NCBI RefSeq assembly: GCF_029784165.1
Contig: NC_073696.1
Coordinates: forward strand, 89,103,310 to 89,167,309
Direction of reading: 5' to 3'
DNA from: Wyeomyia smithii
Lineage: Eukaryota > Arthropoda > Insecta > Diptera > Culicidae
DNA: 64,000 bases
In this document: in pieces, positions 31,789 to 43,377 of the stretch
Layout of the letters: each line of letters opens with the position of its first letter
Position numbering within the stretch: position 1 is the first letter of the stretch
Program-made: the position numbers and the translations under genes
The notes under the pieces: model-generated
The model's input: only the letters and a program-made list of their open reading frames with translations
Database searches by the model: none
Told to the model about the DNA's origin: nothing

Positions 31789-32660
31789 AGACTGCTTCGC
31801 CTCAAGCAAGCTTATTTTACTATCAGCAGGCAGCAGCGGCGGATGGTAGCAGCAATGGCAGTGGGTAAAGGTGGCGTGGAGCAGCAGCGGGCAACAGCGG
31901 TGGCGGTAGTGGTTCCAGTTCGGCTCTCCTTCGATCTGAGTTGAACCCACCAGCCAATTCAGAAATCTTTGGGTGAATACAGCCAGAAACTGAATGACAC
32001 TCGCACCGCTAGCTGGTTTGAGAAGCCACCATCATCCAGCGTGTATGTATGTATAGGGTGTGTGCACATATAAAACGTGTGTGAATATCTATAGCGTGTG
32101 TCGCTAGCGTGCGTGGCTAGCTATATAGCGCGTGCATGTCTATAGCGTGTGTGGCTTGCGTGTGTATGTCTATAGCGTGTCTGTGCATGTCTATAGCGTA
32201 TGTGGATTGCTATATAGCGTGCGTGGCTTGCGTGTGCATGTCTATAGCGTGTGTGGATTGCTATATAGCGTACGTGGCTGCGTGTGCATGTCTATAGAGT
32301 GCGTGGCTTGCTTGCGTATGTCTATAGCGTGTCTGTGCATGTTTATAGCGTGTGGCTTGCTATGTATCGCGCGTGGCTTGTTATATAGCGTGCGTGGTTT
32401 GCTATATAGCGTGCGTGGCTGCATGTGCATGTCAATAGAGTGTGTGGCTTGCTATATAGCGTGCATGGCTTGCGTGTGCATGTCTATAGCGTGTCTGTGC
32501 ATGTCTATAACGTGTCTGTGCATGTCTATAGGGTGTGTGGCTAGCAGCATAGCGATTAAAATTATCAAATATAGTTGTATAGTAAATCATTCAGAACTAA
32601 ATCAAAAATTTGCCATGTTGAAAAAACAATATTCAGTTGTCAATAAATGGCATTGACAAA
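31789..32660 (+). other. putative transcribed unit A: leader, GT-rich minisatellite, poly(A) signal
   Basis: Downstream of the TATA box lies a GCAGCAGC/GGCGG-rich leader, then the phrase TTCGGCTCTCCTTCGATCTG (31919-31938), then AGTTGAACCCACCAG (31939-31953). This phrase is shared with unit B with few changes. After about 80 bp the TATAGCGTG minisatellite begins, and AATAAA occurs at 32642-32647. No conserved protein frame: the 174-codon frame from 32132 is a repeat translation. I do not know the family; a non-coding RNA, an LTR-like fragment or a pseudogenised promoter-plus-leader are alternatives. Confidence 0.4.
32036..32555. repeat. TATAGCGTG minisatellite
   Basis: About twenty TATAGCGTG cores, linked by 'TGTGGCTTG', 'CTGTGCATGTC' and 'TGGATTGCTA' modules, make irregular units of 21-50 bp. 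The composition is strongly GT-biased on the plus strand. Unit B carries the related AGTAGCGTG at the same relative place. Confidence 0.85.
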
Positions 32661-33234
32661 CATTATTAACCTCTTTTGACTTCATCTAAGCCTCAAAGTT
32701 TATACAATGTATTTAACATTTATTCGGAGAATGTTTGAGCCAGTGAGCCTGAATTACATAATTTTTCGCTCAAGTCCTACTATTGGCAGTAATCAGTTGT
32801 AAAATTATCTACGCTACTGCAAACTGCAGAAAATTGTTCGTATTAAACCTAGTTAATCGGGAATGCACTATTGGCCCTCGTCTATACTTCTTCGTAGCCA
32901 CTGCCTAAACTAAGCTATCTCAGTGCAACTTGTTACAAAAGACAATCTCACAACAATTCAATTTTATTCTTGTTTTGGATACGGCAGCAAGTGAAACTGC
33001 ATAGCTGCACATAGCTTCTGCTGTTGTTCATTGTCGTTACCGGGGCCGTCCGAGAGGTGAACGTCATCTGGAGCAGAGAGACCATTAAATTGATTAACCC
33101 CATTGAGTGAATTCCCAAACCTATTGCAAGAAATACATTGACTTAAGACAGGCTGTCATATTCTACGTTAACTCTGCGGTAGTGTCTTCTAAACAACCTC
33201 TTCAACTTTTTTTTCGTTATGTTACTTATTTGCC
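32661..33234. other. unclassified stretch with a decayed copy of the unit A promoter flank
   Basis: At 32850-32900 the phrase 'TAGTTAATCGGGAATGCACT' echoes 'TAGTTAACCGGAAATGCACT' at 31753-31772, just upstream of the unit A TATA box, but here the TATA box is lost. Preceding sequence resembles 31560-31690. So 32740-32900 looks like a diverged direct duplicate of the unit A upstream region. Confidence 0.5.
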
Positions 33235-33410
33235 ATATATGACCATTAGAGTGGCCATTTTTGTAACATCATGTGAATTCGATGAGCGTCGGGCGGAAAA
33301 CGTTTCCGTTTTACTCCAAAAATAAGCCATGAAAATTTGAAGTTGATCCGAGTTCATTAAATGGACCCACAAAACGCTTATATTTAAAAAATAATAGATT
33401 CTCATAAGAA
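33235..33410 (+). repeat. unclassified interspersed repeat, plus-strand copy
   Basis: Contains CCATTAGAGTGGCCAT, then TGAGCGTCGGGCGGAAAA, AATTTGAAGTTGATC and ATGGACCCACAAAACGCTTA. The same ordered blocks occur in reverse complement at 35190-35365. Confidence 0.65.
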
Positions 33411-34490
33411 CTGTTGTTTTTAACTCTTTTTGGAATTTTCGCCTTAGTTTCTTAAAATAGTTGTATATTTTGCGACGAAATACTCTTCAATTATAAAATC
33501 ATATCGTTAGGGACATTCACATATTTCGTAACGCTAAATTATAGCAATTCTGAACACCTCCCACCCATAAATAACGAAATTTTGCATGGGGGCCTCGCGC
33601 AATGGAACTCTTCGTTGAATATTCCCTTCTACTTAGTACGTAATGAATGAATGACCTCTCATATTCGTTAGAGGTTTTGAAACTGCCATTCAGTGATTAT
33701 ATCCTCAATCGTACTTCATTGCTGCAACTGCGTGAAGTGAACCGCCACAATCGGATTGGTGAAGCAAAATTATTAAAATTATTAAGAACTTTTTGTATGG
33801 ATTTAATGTTATTTTGAATATTATTATTATTATTATTATTTTCTATGAAACAGTTCAGCACTAGTGATCTGAATGCACTACGATGGCGAATTTTATCAAA
33901 TACGGTCGGTAGATCTCCTGTTGATCGAATAGCAATTCTCAGAGTTTTGATGAAAGTGCAAAGTTCTTGGGTGCGCTCAAAATAGATTCAAGCTACGGCA
34001 AAAATATCGCCTAAGAAGTTCATAATACGCTAGTGGATCGAAATATTTCGGAAAAGTTTCGAAAATTCAAAAATATTACTTGTCCTCTTCATTTCTATGA
34101 ACTTTTGTGCAAAATATATTACATGGCAAGAGCATCGGACTTCAAACACTTGTCTTTAACCGTTTCACAAGAGCATCAAACGAAATCAACTCATTCACAG
34201 CCAATCAAGTCACTCACAGCTTCAATGATCCAAAAGTTCTGATCATTGACCATAAATTGCATTCAAGACATGTCTCTGTTGGTAGTCAAACTTCACATTC
34301 AAGTGTTTTTCGGATGTACGAGTGCTGGCTAATGTATTTATCAAGTTATGAATTTTCTACGTGATTCTTTCGCTTATGCCGAAATTGATAGTCGTCTCAG
34401 ACGCTGTAACTGAAAAAATGAAGAATCGCTTGTGGTATTTAAGCTTGAATATAAACAAAAAATAATCAGGCAAATAAAAGCGAATGGTCC
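33411..34490. other. unclassified stretch between inverted repeats
   Basis: AT-rich with an ATT microsatellite at about 33822-33841. Frames at 34033-34242 and 34107-34364 have no domain. If the inverted copies at 33235 and 35365 are ends of one element, this would be its interior, but no transposase is visible. Confidence 0.35.
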
Positions 34491-34743
34491 TTAAGGTGAA
34501 ACGGTGTTGAAGCCAATAACAGCCAATTTTGAGCCACCACTTCGTATTTTTAGAAGCACAGGACTCGGAAATAAATAATGCACTCCCTGTGAAAACGCTA
34601 TTTTATGTTTGCTTCACCACAGCAAACATAAAACAGCCTTTTCACAGATGACGCATGACTTGTTACCGAGTCTTGTGCCTTTGAAAATTCAAAGTGGTGG
34701 CTCAAAGGCGGCCATTTTTGGTTTGAATACCGTTTGGCCTTAA
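34491..34743. mobile_element. TTAA-flanked palindromic MITE
   Basis: TTAA at 34491-34494 and 34740-34743 bounds a 245-bp element whose halves are reverse complements over about 115 bp each. The ends read GGTGAAACGGTGTTGAA and GGCCAAACGGTATTCAAA; internal GAGCCACCACTT and TTTTATGTTTGCT match their inverted partners. The arms meet at TCACCAC near 34615. A terminal fragment of the same family is at 15918-15952. Confidence 0.85.
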
Positions 34744-35189
34744 ATAGCTGATGTCGAATGTATGTTATTAATCCCATCTCGTTTTATACAAAACCAATGC
34801 TTTCTTTTCGAATTTTGAACTTAATATTGATTTTTTCGACCGTGACCCAGCCGAATAGAAAAATAATGGGGAATAGCACACTTTATTCAAAAATCATTCG
34901 CTTTAAACGACGCCAGAGAACATGGTGTTAAATTCATGAAAAATTCTAACTGTGTTCCAACACATAATTAAGACGAACTTCAGTTTATATTGCATGTAGT
35001 TGGTTCATACCGTAAAAATACCCACCTCATTCAAAATCCGATCTTTTTAACAAACATCAAAAGTTTTAAAATATTTTAAACATAAATTAGGACAATAATA
35101 TAACGGTTTTATAAAAATGCAAGTGTATTTGAATACGTTTATCAAGAGATAAATGTTAAAAAAAGAAAAAACTCCGTACAATTTTCATG

Positions 35190-35365
35190 TAAATCGATTT
35201 CTAAAATATAAGCGCTTTGTGGGTCCATTAAATATACTCCGATCAACTTCAAATTTTCGTGGCTTATTGTAGAGGTCAAAAGGAAACTTTTTCAGCCCGG
35301 CGCTCATTAAGATCGATAGTTTGAAAAACGGCCATATAAAATATGGCCACTCTAATGACCATGCG
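35190..35365 (-). repeat. unclassified interspersed repeat, inverted copy
   Basis: Reverse complement of the blocks at 33235-33410, ending ATGGCCACTCTAATGACCAT. The phrase 'GAAAAAGTTTCC..TTTTGACCTC' resembles an abundant mosquito repeat from memory, so the inverted pair may be two independent copies rather than one element. Confidence 0.6.
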
Positions 35366-35381
35366 ACCATGCGTTCTGAAG

Positions 35382-35940
35382 TACCATGGAACGAGGTGAA
35401 ATTGATCAATTTTTATAGCAATTTCCAATTAAGTAGCTTCATGTACATTTTTCCCAAAATAGTATAATTTTAAAACAAGTACTGGTATGTGCTCCAGTAA
35501 ACCTCTATGGCTATTGGTGAAATTTTTATCGTCTACTTCATGAACTAAATTCGATAATTCTTTAAGGTACTATGAGGTAAATTGGGGTGAAATTGATCAC
35601 CATTAAAATCCATACATTCTTTTGGCAATGTGCTTTTCTTTCGATATATTAAAAATAAATGATGGTTTCTGTACTGAAAAATATCATTTACAGCTAGTTT
35701 GAGAACGAAAATAACGATATTTCAGGTTAAAATTTGTTTATTTTGGTTCACGAGCTGCTTGTTGCTAAATTCGCTCTTATTTGATCGTCGTTTGACCGAT
35801 TTCAATTCGGTTTGTTGCAAAAGCTCAAAAACTAGCTCTGAAATTAAAATCTTTGTGGTTTCCTGCGAATTCATCAATATTTTTTTAATAATATGGAATG
35901 ATCAACGTTAAAAATTACATTTTTTGAGCTTTTATCAAAC
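35382..35940 (+). mobile_element. TA-flanked element, 3'-truncated copy (family of 56380-57279)
   Basis: TA at 35382-35383 is followed by CCATGGAACGAGGTGAAATT, the terminus of the complete copy. The two copies run collinear and highly similar to TTTGAGCTTTTATCAAAC (35940), where this copy diverges; its right terminus is missing. The shared 70-codon frame (35699-35911) exists in both copies but has no recognisable domain. Confidence 0.78.
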
Positions 35941-37318
35941 CAAAACAAAACATATTTAAACACTGCATCATCGTATCCTCCCTTTGGTATTCTATGCGCG
36001 ACACTGTACCTGTGAATGATTGCATAGTATTTAAACTAGCGTTGATTAGGTCTCCAGTTTTCTGCAGCGTTGCAGCCAGTTATCAGCCTCCCGGAGGGGT
36101 CACGATTGTTGCCCATCACGTTCTACAGCGATCAGCTGCCATACGATGCGAAATTGAAATTGCACGGGGGAAATCCAGTTTAGTCGGAGTCTAACTAGGA
36201 CGTAGCCTCCAGTCGCTAGTGTTCAATATCCCGCTACGACTAAATTGGCAATCTTTGCGTTGCATTAGGCACTAGCAACAGCAACAGAAGTCTATCTCAA
36301 CGAACGACGTCGAACGTTCTTTGGCTGAGTGTACACTGGTGCCGATAGTGTGTACTGTAGTTTGCTTATTCTCCGTCAAGCCGTCACGGACATTTACTTC
36401 AAAAACTCATTACGAGTTATATTAGCTTAAGATTAATAAGTTATTGTCTTCCAATTGCATAGCCTACAAAATTCTATTGAAACGAACCGGATTTCACGAT
36501 TACGAACTTAATCAATGAATCAAGATAAGGAGTTTTGATGAGAATTACGAATGATATTTAAGCATTCTCTAATCAACCCAATAATATGAAAAGAGAGTAA
36601 CTATACATCTATTTACTTCACTGATCTCAACGTTGAAACAAGAAACAATCTCAACGTTGAAACAAGTTTACCCTTGTTAATCTCTCATAAGCCGTTTTCA
36701 ATATGACTTGTCAATTATAAAACGGCGTTTATCGTTTCCAATTCGTTCTTGACCGAACATGATGCATGCACATTGTGTTGTTAATAATTATTTAAAGAAT
36801 TTTCTATATACCATACAGCTATTATCAAACTCGCAGTATACCATAATCCCACATCATACAAAAAAAGATACAAAACAAAACAAAAAACATATCCACACTA
36901 GAGCTCTGAAAGACGACAAAAATTGCACATTCTGAGTAGTTTGTTTGGCTTGAAAGAGATCAGCTCAGCTTTGGCAGCAGGTTTAGCTTTTCTCAACAGT
37001 TGATTCCAAGCAGCAACGGTCGTACCAGCGCCATATATGAATCAAAACGGAGACCGAGCCGTCGCATCTACTCCAAATAGCTTTCGGCTACAGCAAATAG
37101 CAACTTCAACCGAATAAAAGAAAAACATCACCGCGCCACTACTGCGTCTCCACAAAATGCCACAGGTGTCCTGCAAAGAGTATGATGTGATTATTCCTGG
37201 CCACAAAGAATATTTGTGCTGCATTCGACAAAAGGGGGTTTAATTTGTACGAAATAAAATATTTCAAGATGTACAGCTCTGGGAACAGCATGAATTGGTT
37301 ACATTGTGCTTCACAAAT
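35941..37318. other. unclassified stretch, no recognised gene
   Basis: G/C is slightly raised at 36040-36400. A 17-bp word (CTCAACGTTGAAACAAG) is repeated 24 bp apart at 36625 and 36649. No domain-bearing frame. Confidence 0.35.
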
Positions 37319-38400
37319 TTAATACGATAATTTTTTTCGAATTTTGTAAAACTCTTTTGGTTTGACTAAGTAATTAAAAGCTAGACTGTTTAAATAGTCA
37401 GCCTTAAGCTCATATGCTAGGCATTCGACATAAATTCGTTTTGCACGTGTGAACATCTTCAAAATCATCACCATTCTCGCTAAGCAAACTAACAGAGAGC
37501 GTTTCCTCAAATGGGATTACATATTAATCATACTCCTAGCAGAATGCAGCTGCGAATAAACGTTTATCACGCGTTCGCGTCAAGAAGAGCATCTTGAAGC
37601 AAACACAAAAAAACATAGCTTTGGTGTAAACTTACTACCGAACTTGACCTTCAGTTAACCAAACTTATTTTTCAATTAAAAACTTACACTCCCACTAACC
37701 CAAGCCCAACAGAGGCTGAAAATCGTTGCTTATCGAAACTCGAACAATAGATTGTTGAACACGCGCTACCTCTGCACCATCGGAAAACCATGCTTGGTAA
37801 TCCCATGCATATCCATAATGGCCCATTCATATTATAAACGGGAAAGATCATCATACACGTAGCAACATAGTTTGCCTCAGTGTTCCACGGGTGCACACCG
37901 CGTTGATGGAAAATATATCCACCGGATGATAAATGACTTATATTGGAAAACTCGATATTATAATGTGTGCTCATCGCCTCATAATAGATGCGTTTTATTC
38001 GAGACTATGGAAAAGGGATGGTTTAAAGATGAAGTAAAAGGAGCGACTGGAAGATCGGATCATCTATCTTCCAACATTTTCCCTAGCTGCGAACATTGTA
38101 TGATTGGGGTCTCCTTTGCTGGCACGGAAGCTGAACGATATGTAACTAATTTTATGCTTATCGATTTGGTCCTAAACATCTGTTGATTTGTTGGTGCTCT
38201 CCGTGGACGTCTTCGAGACATTTCGTTAGCAGCTGGCGAAGGAGCTTTCTGAAACAGGTCCCACAGATCGACTCTTGCCTTTTCATCAATCATCTGTGCA
38301 AGACTGAATGTAGCTACTCATCTTGGTTAGGGGCTATCTATTTTTTAGATATATGGGTATCAATAGGATGACGATTAGCTGGGCCAATGAAAAGAACCGA
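37319..38400. other. unrecognised ORF cluster
   Basis: Overlapping open frames on both strands: plus 37872-38186 (104 codons), minus 37684-37974 (96 codons) and minus 38060-38293 (77 codons; contains FQKAPSPAANEMSRRRPRRA). Base composition is less AT-biased than the surroundings, so this may be a decayed or spliced coding segment. I could not match either strand to a family, and no consistent splice chain emerges. Strand and product are undecided. Confidence 0.25.
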
Positions 38401-40116
38401 CATAAGTCGAATAAAACAATGACTATACATCTTTTAATATATAAAAAAAATATCTCAAAACCATATCTTATCTTTTATTTTATATTTTTTTAATTTCAAA
38501 CCTTTCAAAAGAGGTTAGTTATCCAACTTCTGATGTGATATTGATTTCGAAGACCATGCGTCCCCATGCATTCGTTTCAAAATGGAGAAGCATTGTTGTT
38601 TGTTTCAATACATAAAAAAGTACTGCAATGGATGCGAATTGAAGATACCGTAGAATTTAACATACTTTCGAACACTTATATAATAAATCATTAATTTTAA
38701 ACAACAATTGTCTGCGGCGAACATTATTTACGAATATGTTACCGTCATATCTGTCTCTGTTGAAATATTTTCCCATACTTTTGTTTACGCAGTGCCAACA
38801 ATTTATTGGTCTAGACTTACCACGAATATTCGAACATATGCGAAAAAGAATATCATAAGCAATGCCATAGCGTACCCTGTGAGGCAAGCAATATTAATTA
38901 TATTAAAATGATCGGAATCCCATTATAACAAACTCTCTTGTTTTACCGCAAAACCAACACAAGATAGTTTTTCATTCATTGAAAATGGAAGCGAATTTGA
39001 GCGGTAGTAACAAATGCATTCAAATTAAGAATAAAAATAAAATGAGTCTTTATACAATCGATATGAGGATAGAAGATTACCCTATATTGAAAGAATACAC
39101 TCCTAACACCTTTAAAACATATTTGGAATGTATATTTGTCGCATTACTAAAAATAATCTGTTCTAGTTCATATAATTTTCAATCTATGGCGATACAGATA
39201 TTGTTTCAAATAATAAAATCAGGTGACCGATGTTAGCGACTTGAAAGGAAAAACAAAAATTATGTAACGTTATTTCATACTCGCGAAAGTCCCCAACGTG
39301 AACATCGACCAGAGCCAAGTAGCGTCGTCTGATTTCTCATTTTGGAATCGCTTCTCGACAATCATGTATTAGAAATTATTGTATTGCTGGACCAGCTGGA
39401 CTGAAAATAGGAAACTTCAGCAGAGCTCGATTTAACCCAGCCGGAATATTTATTGACAGGGATGGTGTTGTGGCAGTTCTTTGGCCATAGCTTCACCAAC
39501 CGACCGCCGGTTTCCCCCTGCCCGCTCCCTTCCCGGCGAATTTTGTTCCTAATTGCAGAGACGTGACTATTTCCCCAGCACTCGTATTATGTCTGTCCGG
39601 TTCCGAAAATGCCCATTCAAGAGACAGTAAAGGGGACGGTTTTACAAAAGGTCGTTGTTAGTTCCTTTCCATCGATCGGTTCCTCCGCAAATGGCTTGGC
39701 GATTCGTTGCCCGACGAGAACGAGAAGGACAAGGCTTTTTAAGAATCTCTCCAAATGATATTGCTATCTACGACCGACGAACCATCAGGGACCCGTTTTG
39801 TAACTGGGGCAGCTCTCTGTGCCTCTGGAATTTTTTTGCTCTCCTCTGTCCACCTTGGCATATGGCGTTCGTCATGTTGGTATATCGAACAGAATGGAAA
39901 GCGGAAAAGTCGAACAAATGAGAACGACAATAATAGCCTCCCGGAGTCCACACGGTGCTTCTTTTCTGTCCTCGAGAAATATTTTACAGGATCGGCAATT
40001 TATAAAATGTGATAAGGTTTGTAGACGTACAAAGATGTTTTATTTCTTGATTATTTTGTATACTATGAAACTCAGAAAAGTTTAAGTAAAATTACGCACA
40101 TATCGTTTTTTTGATA
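38401..40116. other. unclassified stretch, no recognised gene
   Basis: Open frames around 39655-40085 overlap on both strands without domain features. 38400-39240 is AT-rich with no signal. Confidence 0.3.
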
Positions 40117-40165
40117 AGGTAACTGCTCCATTATTCATCTCAGCCTGTATATTCATCTCATTCAA
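40117..40165. mobile_element. left-end fragment of the AGGGTAATCGCTCC MITE family
   Basis: AGGTAACTGCTCCATTATTC, then ATCTCAGCCTGTAT and TCATCTCATT, follow the order and spacing of the left end at 8862 (AGGGTAATCGCTCC, ATTCATCTCAG, ATCTCATC). The opposite terminus is not found nearby. Confidence 0.5.
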
Positions 40166-41524
40166 CATGTAAACACAATTTAAAACAGGAAAAAAAACGC
40201 ATATTTTCTTTTTAAACCAATCTGCTAATCCATGGAATGGATTCTTCTTAGTTCACTTTAGATTCCTCATAAAGTATAATCCCCAAAAACTCACTTCAAA
40301 GCACTAAATTTGATATTATAGTCGGGCATATGCACTCGAAAACTTATTTAATTCAATCACCTACCTCAGAAAACAAAATCCGCGCATCGTTCTATACGGC
40401 TACAACGGGACTCGTTCAGCAGCCAACCAAAGTTTTCTCATCACTAGTGGACCACTTTTTATTTCAATCACTAAACAAAAGCAGTCACTACACTAAGAAT
40501 ACTTCAGTCTTTAAAATGTTCACCTCAAATTTCCTAAAACAAGCTTGAATTATCAGAAATATATGAGTCATCTCTACATTTCTACAATTCCTAAATTTCA
40601 ACTGTATGTATTTTCATCTGTTTTCACTGCGTTGAAAAAAATCAAGAGTTGCCAAATCAGTTCCTGTTAATACGAAAAAATCATACAGAAAATATTGTAT
40701 TATTCCGACATAATTGACATAAATCTACAGCACTGTAGTGGTTACCTAGGTTACCAGTTTTGAACGTAAACAACTGCAGCGGATATCTAGGTAACCTACT
40801 ACGACGCACAGTAGCCGGAAGCCGGACAAAACTCAAGTTCTAATTATTGATATTTTATATTTTTTTAAAGTTCTACTGCATTGAAAAAGGTGTTTTCCAA
40901 ATATCAAGACAATTGGATTAAATTTGAATTTTTAAGGGCACTTCAAACGTTGTTAAGTCATTTTATTTCAACGATTTTTTTGCTCAGAAAGTACATATTG
41001 GGGTTTACTTTAACTAGTAAATACTCACCTAATTCTTATTCGAATTCAATGCGATAGGTTGCATTTTGAAGATAAATAATTAGAATTGTATTTCGTGTTA
41101 AATGTTTTGATATAATTCATCATAACTATTGTAAAATGTTTAAAATACCTATTGACTGGTCTGAAAAAAACTTTTTTTTTGCGCAAATGTATGCTGTACG
41201 ATCTGACCTTTCGGTTCGCACAGGTCGCATAGTATGCATTTCATAGGAAATTTTCTCTACTTTTCGAATATTGAGGTCTCATTTTGCCCCTTTCTGCCCC
41301 ACTGAACAAAAATTTCAATTGAAAATAAAATAGTTTTAATGAAGGCGCATGGTGATTTGTGAAAGTTACGTTGTTTACAGAAGTAGTAAGTAGTTTTATT
41401 CAATTGTTTAAGAAGAACATCATCGGCTTACGTTTAGATGTGAAAACAAGGTAAAAGAACACATATAATTATATTAAATTTACATGAACATTCATTTTTC
41501 AAACCAATACATTAGGTTTTAACA
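40166..41524. other. unclassified AT-rich stretch
   Basis: No coding signal. A weak inverted motif (GGTTACCTAGGTTACC / TAGGTAACCTAC) lies around 40739-40800. Confidence 0.3.
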
Positions 41525-42125
41525 TTTTACTCGTCATCGTCAGTATCATCATGACTGAAAATTAATAAATCTTCAACCTCTTATGTGAAAGCAGTTTTCA
41601 ATTTGTTGTTGTGTCTAGAACTCGGAACTACCGGATCTGATGCAAGCTCACGAAACTTGTCACCGATAGTTCTCTCACGTGATCCTTTCCAGGCGTTTAT
41701 TTTCTCGTGTTTTTCGAATTGCTTTATTCATGCTTTGTTGAGCTCCTTCCGAAAGTTTGCCAATGGGACTCGAAGATTAAACGATTATTTCACATCCTTG
41801 AATTAGTTATTTTGTGTACTGTTGTTGAACATCCATACAATTTTACGTAATAATAACCGGTAGCGTTGGACTCCAATTTTGATGCATCAATTCTTTCGCC
41901 ACTCGAAATCGTTGCTAGAAGCGTTTGATATCGCTGGATTAAATTTAAATCGACTCCTGTTATCTCCAAAGAAACTTCTGCATTGGAAAAAACGTCCCGC
42001 TAACACCGTTATTGATATTGCCGAAGCCAGCGTGCAAGTTGTCGACATGCAGACCAAGTTTGGCAAAAAATTCTTTTTGAATTCGCTGTTTGATGCTGTT
42101 GAGCTGATCGATGTTACCTGATTTC
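41525..42125 (-). pseudogene. C-terminal relic of an uncharacterised, probably transposon-encoded protein family
   Basis: On the minus strand from 42121, one frame reads IDQLNSIKQRIQKEFFAKLG and LHVDNLHAGFGNINNGVSGT. After frame changes, SSPIGKLSEGAQQSMNKAIR and TREN follow, then VVPSSRHNNKLK, and finally EVEDLLIFSHDDTDDDE with a stop at about 41530. At least one stop (TAA just before that acidic tail) and several frameshifts break it. I recall similar ordered motifs (PIGxLSEEAQExRNK, an SDP segment and an acidic end) in a multi-copy family from insects and cnidarians that looks transposon-borne. I cannot name the family, and this link is from memory only. Confidence 0.5.
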
Positions 42126-43313
42126 AAATATTGAGAATAGGTAACATTTTCATTAAATTCTACTCTGAAAGTTTATCATGAAATTTAAGTTCAGTATTCA
42201 ATATTAAATTTAAATTTAATATGAAATCTGCTTTCTTGAAAAACTGCAAATATAGACAAATGAACAAAAGTCTGCACACGGACTCTAAAAATCTTGATTT
42301 TCAGATAAATTTGCATATCTGGTATCCCTGATTACTATAATACGATGGAGACACGTCACAAATTATGCACTTACGTATATAAACACTGTATTTTTACTAG
42401 TATGAAAACTCATAAAACTGGCATACCCCCTTTTGACCACGTTGAACGACAAATTTTTACTTAGACTCAAGGTTTTTAAATCTATTAAAATGGGACCATT
42501 TTGCATATTTCAACATAATATATACTGTATAGTTCGTTTCGAATGCACATTTCTCTTAAAATAGTAAAGCGTGAAAAAAAAACAGAACAGTTAATTAATG
42601 GCAGTGGATTTTTTATTAAAGACAGCTAATTACACACACTATTGATCCTATATGAATGAATATTCCTTTGTTTGCTACTCTCGTATTTTAGTTCAACGTA
42701 TTTAACATTTTGTTTCCTAAATTAATACGATGTATTAATTGACCAAAAAATGATATCTATTCCAATAATACATGATCGCAGTTTTACAACTGCGAAATTT
42801 GACACACAATCGGCTGGTTCACATTTTGACAGTTTATACTGGTTTCCTATATTCGCTTCGCCAGAAACTGACTATACTGACACCGTACTTATTTAAATTA
42901 TATTTATGATTAAAATTTTATTTTTTTTTAAATAATACATTATTATACGTATTTTATATTATATATACTATTCTCAGTTTCGCTGATGACTACTGGATCC
43001 TCAAATATAACAAAAGATGGGAATATAAATGAATAATGATATATAAAAAAACACAACGACGTAATTTCAGCCATAAGAAAATTTTAATTGCACTTTAGGG
43101 AGATATTTTTCCAACTTTTTGAATTTTTGATGCCAAAATTGAATGCCACTTCTCAATAGCGGTATTGCTATTAACAGAAGTGCGGGATACAGCAGACACC
43201 CGGGCGTATCTCACAATAGATCTACGATTCTGGTCGCAGTGAGGAAGTCCATACAGGAAAAAAAATCACCCAACGTAAGCGACGAAGAAAGAAAGCAGAG
43301 ATGCTTCCACGTG
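42126..43313. other. unclassified AT-rich stretch
   Basis: No coding signal in 42126-43140. The 69-codon frame at 43143-43352 runs into the promoter of unit B and has no domain. Confidence 0.3.
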
Positions 43314-43377
43314 ATTGGTTCTTCCCCCAATCACCCAAGTTCCCCACACTGAGTGACGCTATAAAAGGATATTCCGT
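43314..43377 (+). promoter_or_regulatory. putative RNA polymerase II core promoter, copy B
   Basis: ATTGG (43314-43318) and a direct CCAAT (43327-43331) precede a TATA box (TATAAAAG, 43370-43377). The layout mirrors copy A at 31704-31788 although the sequence between motifs differs. Confidence 0.5.

Noticed and set aside
32132..32656. 174-codon Cys/Val-rich ORF.
   Set aside because: Lies in the TATAGCGTG minisatellite; amino-acid periodicity follows the repeat.
40739..40800. Inverted GGTTACC/GGTAACC motif as a MITE.
   Set aside because: Too short and imperfect, with no target duplication.
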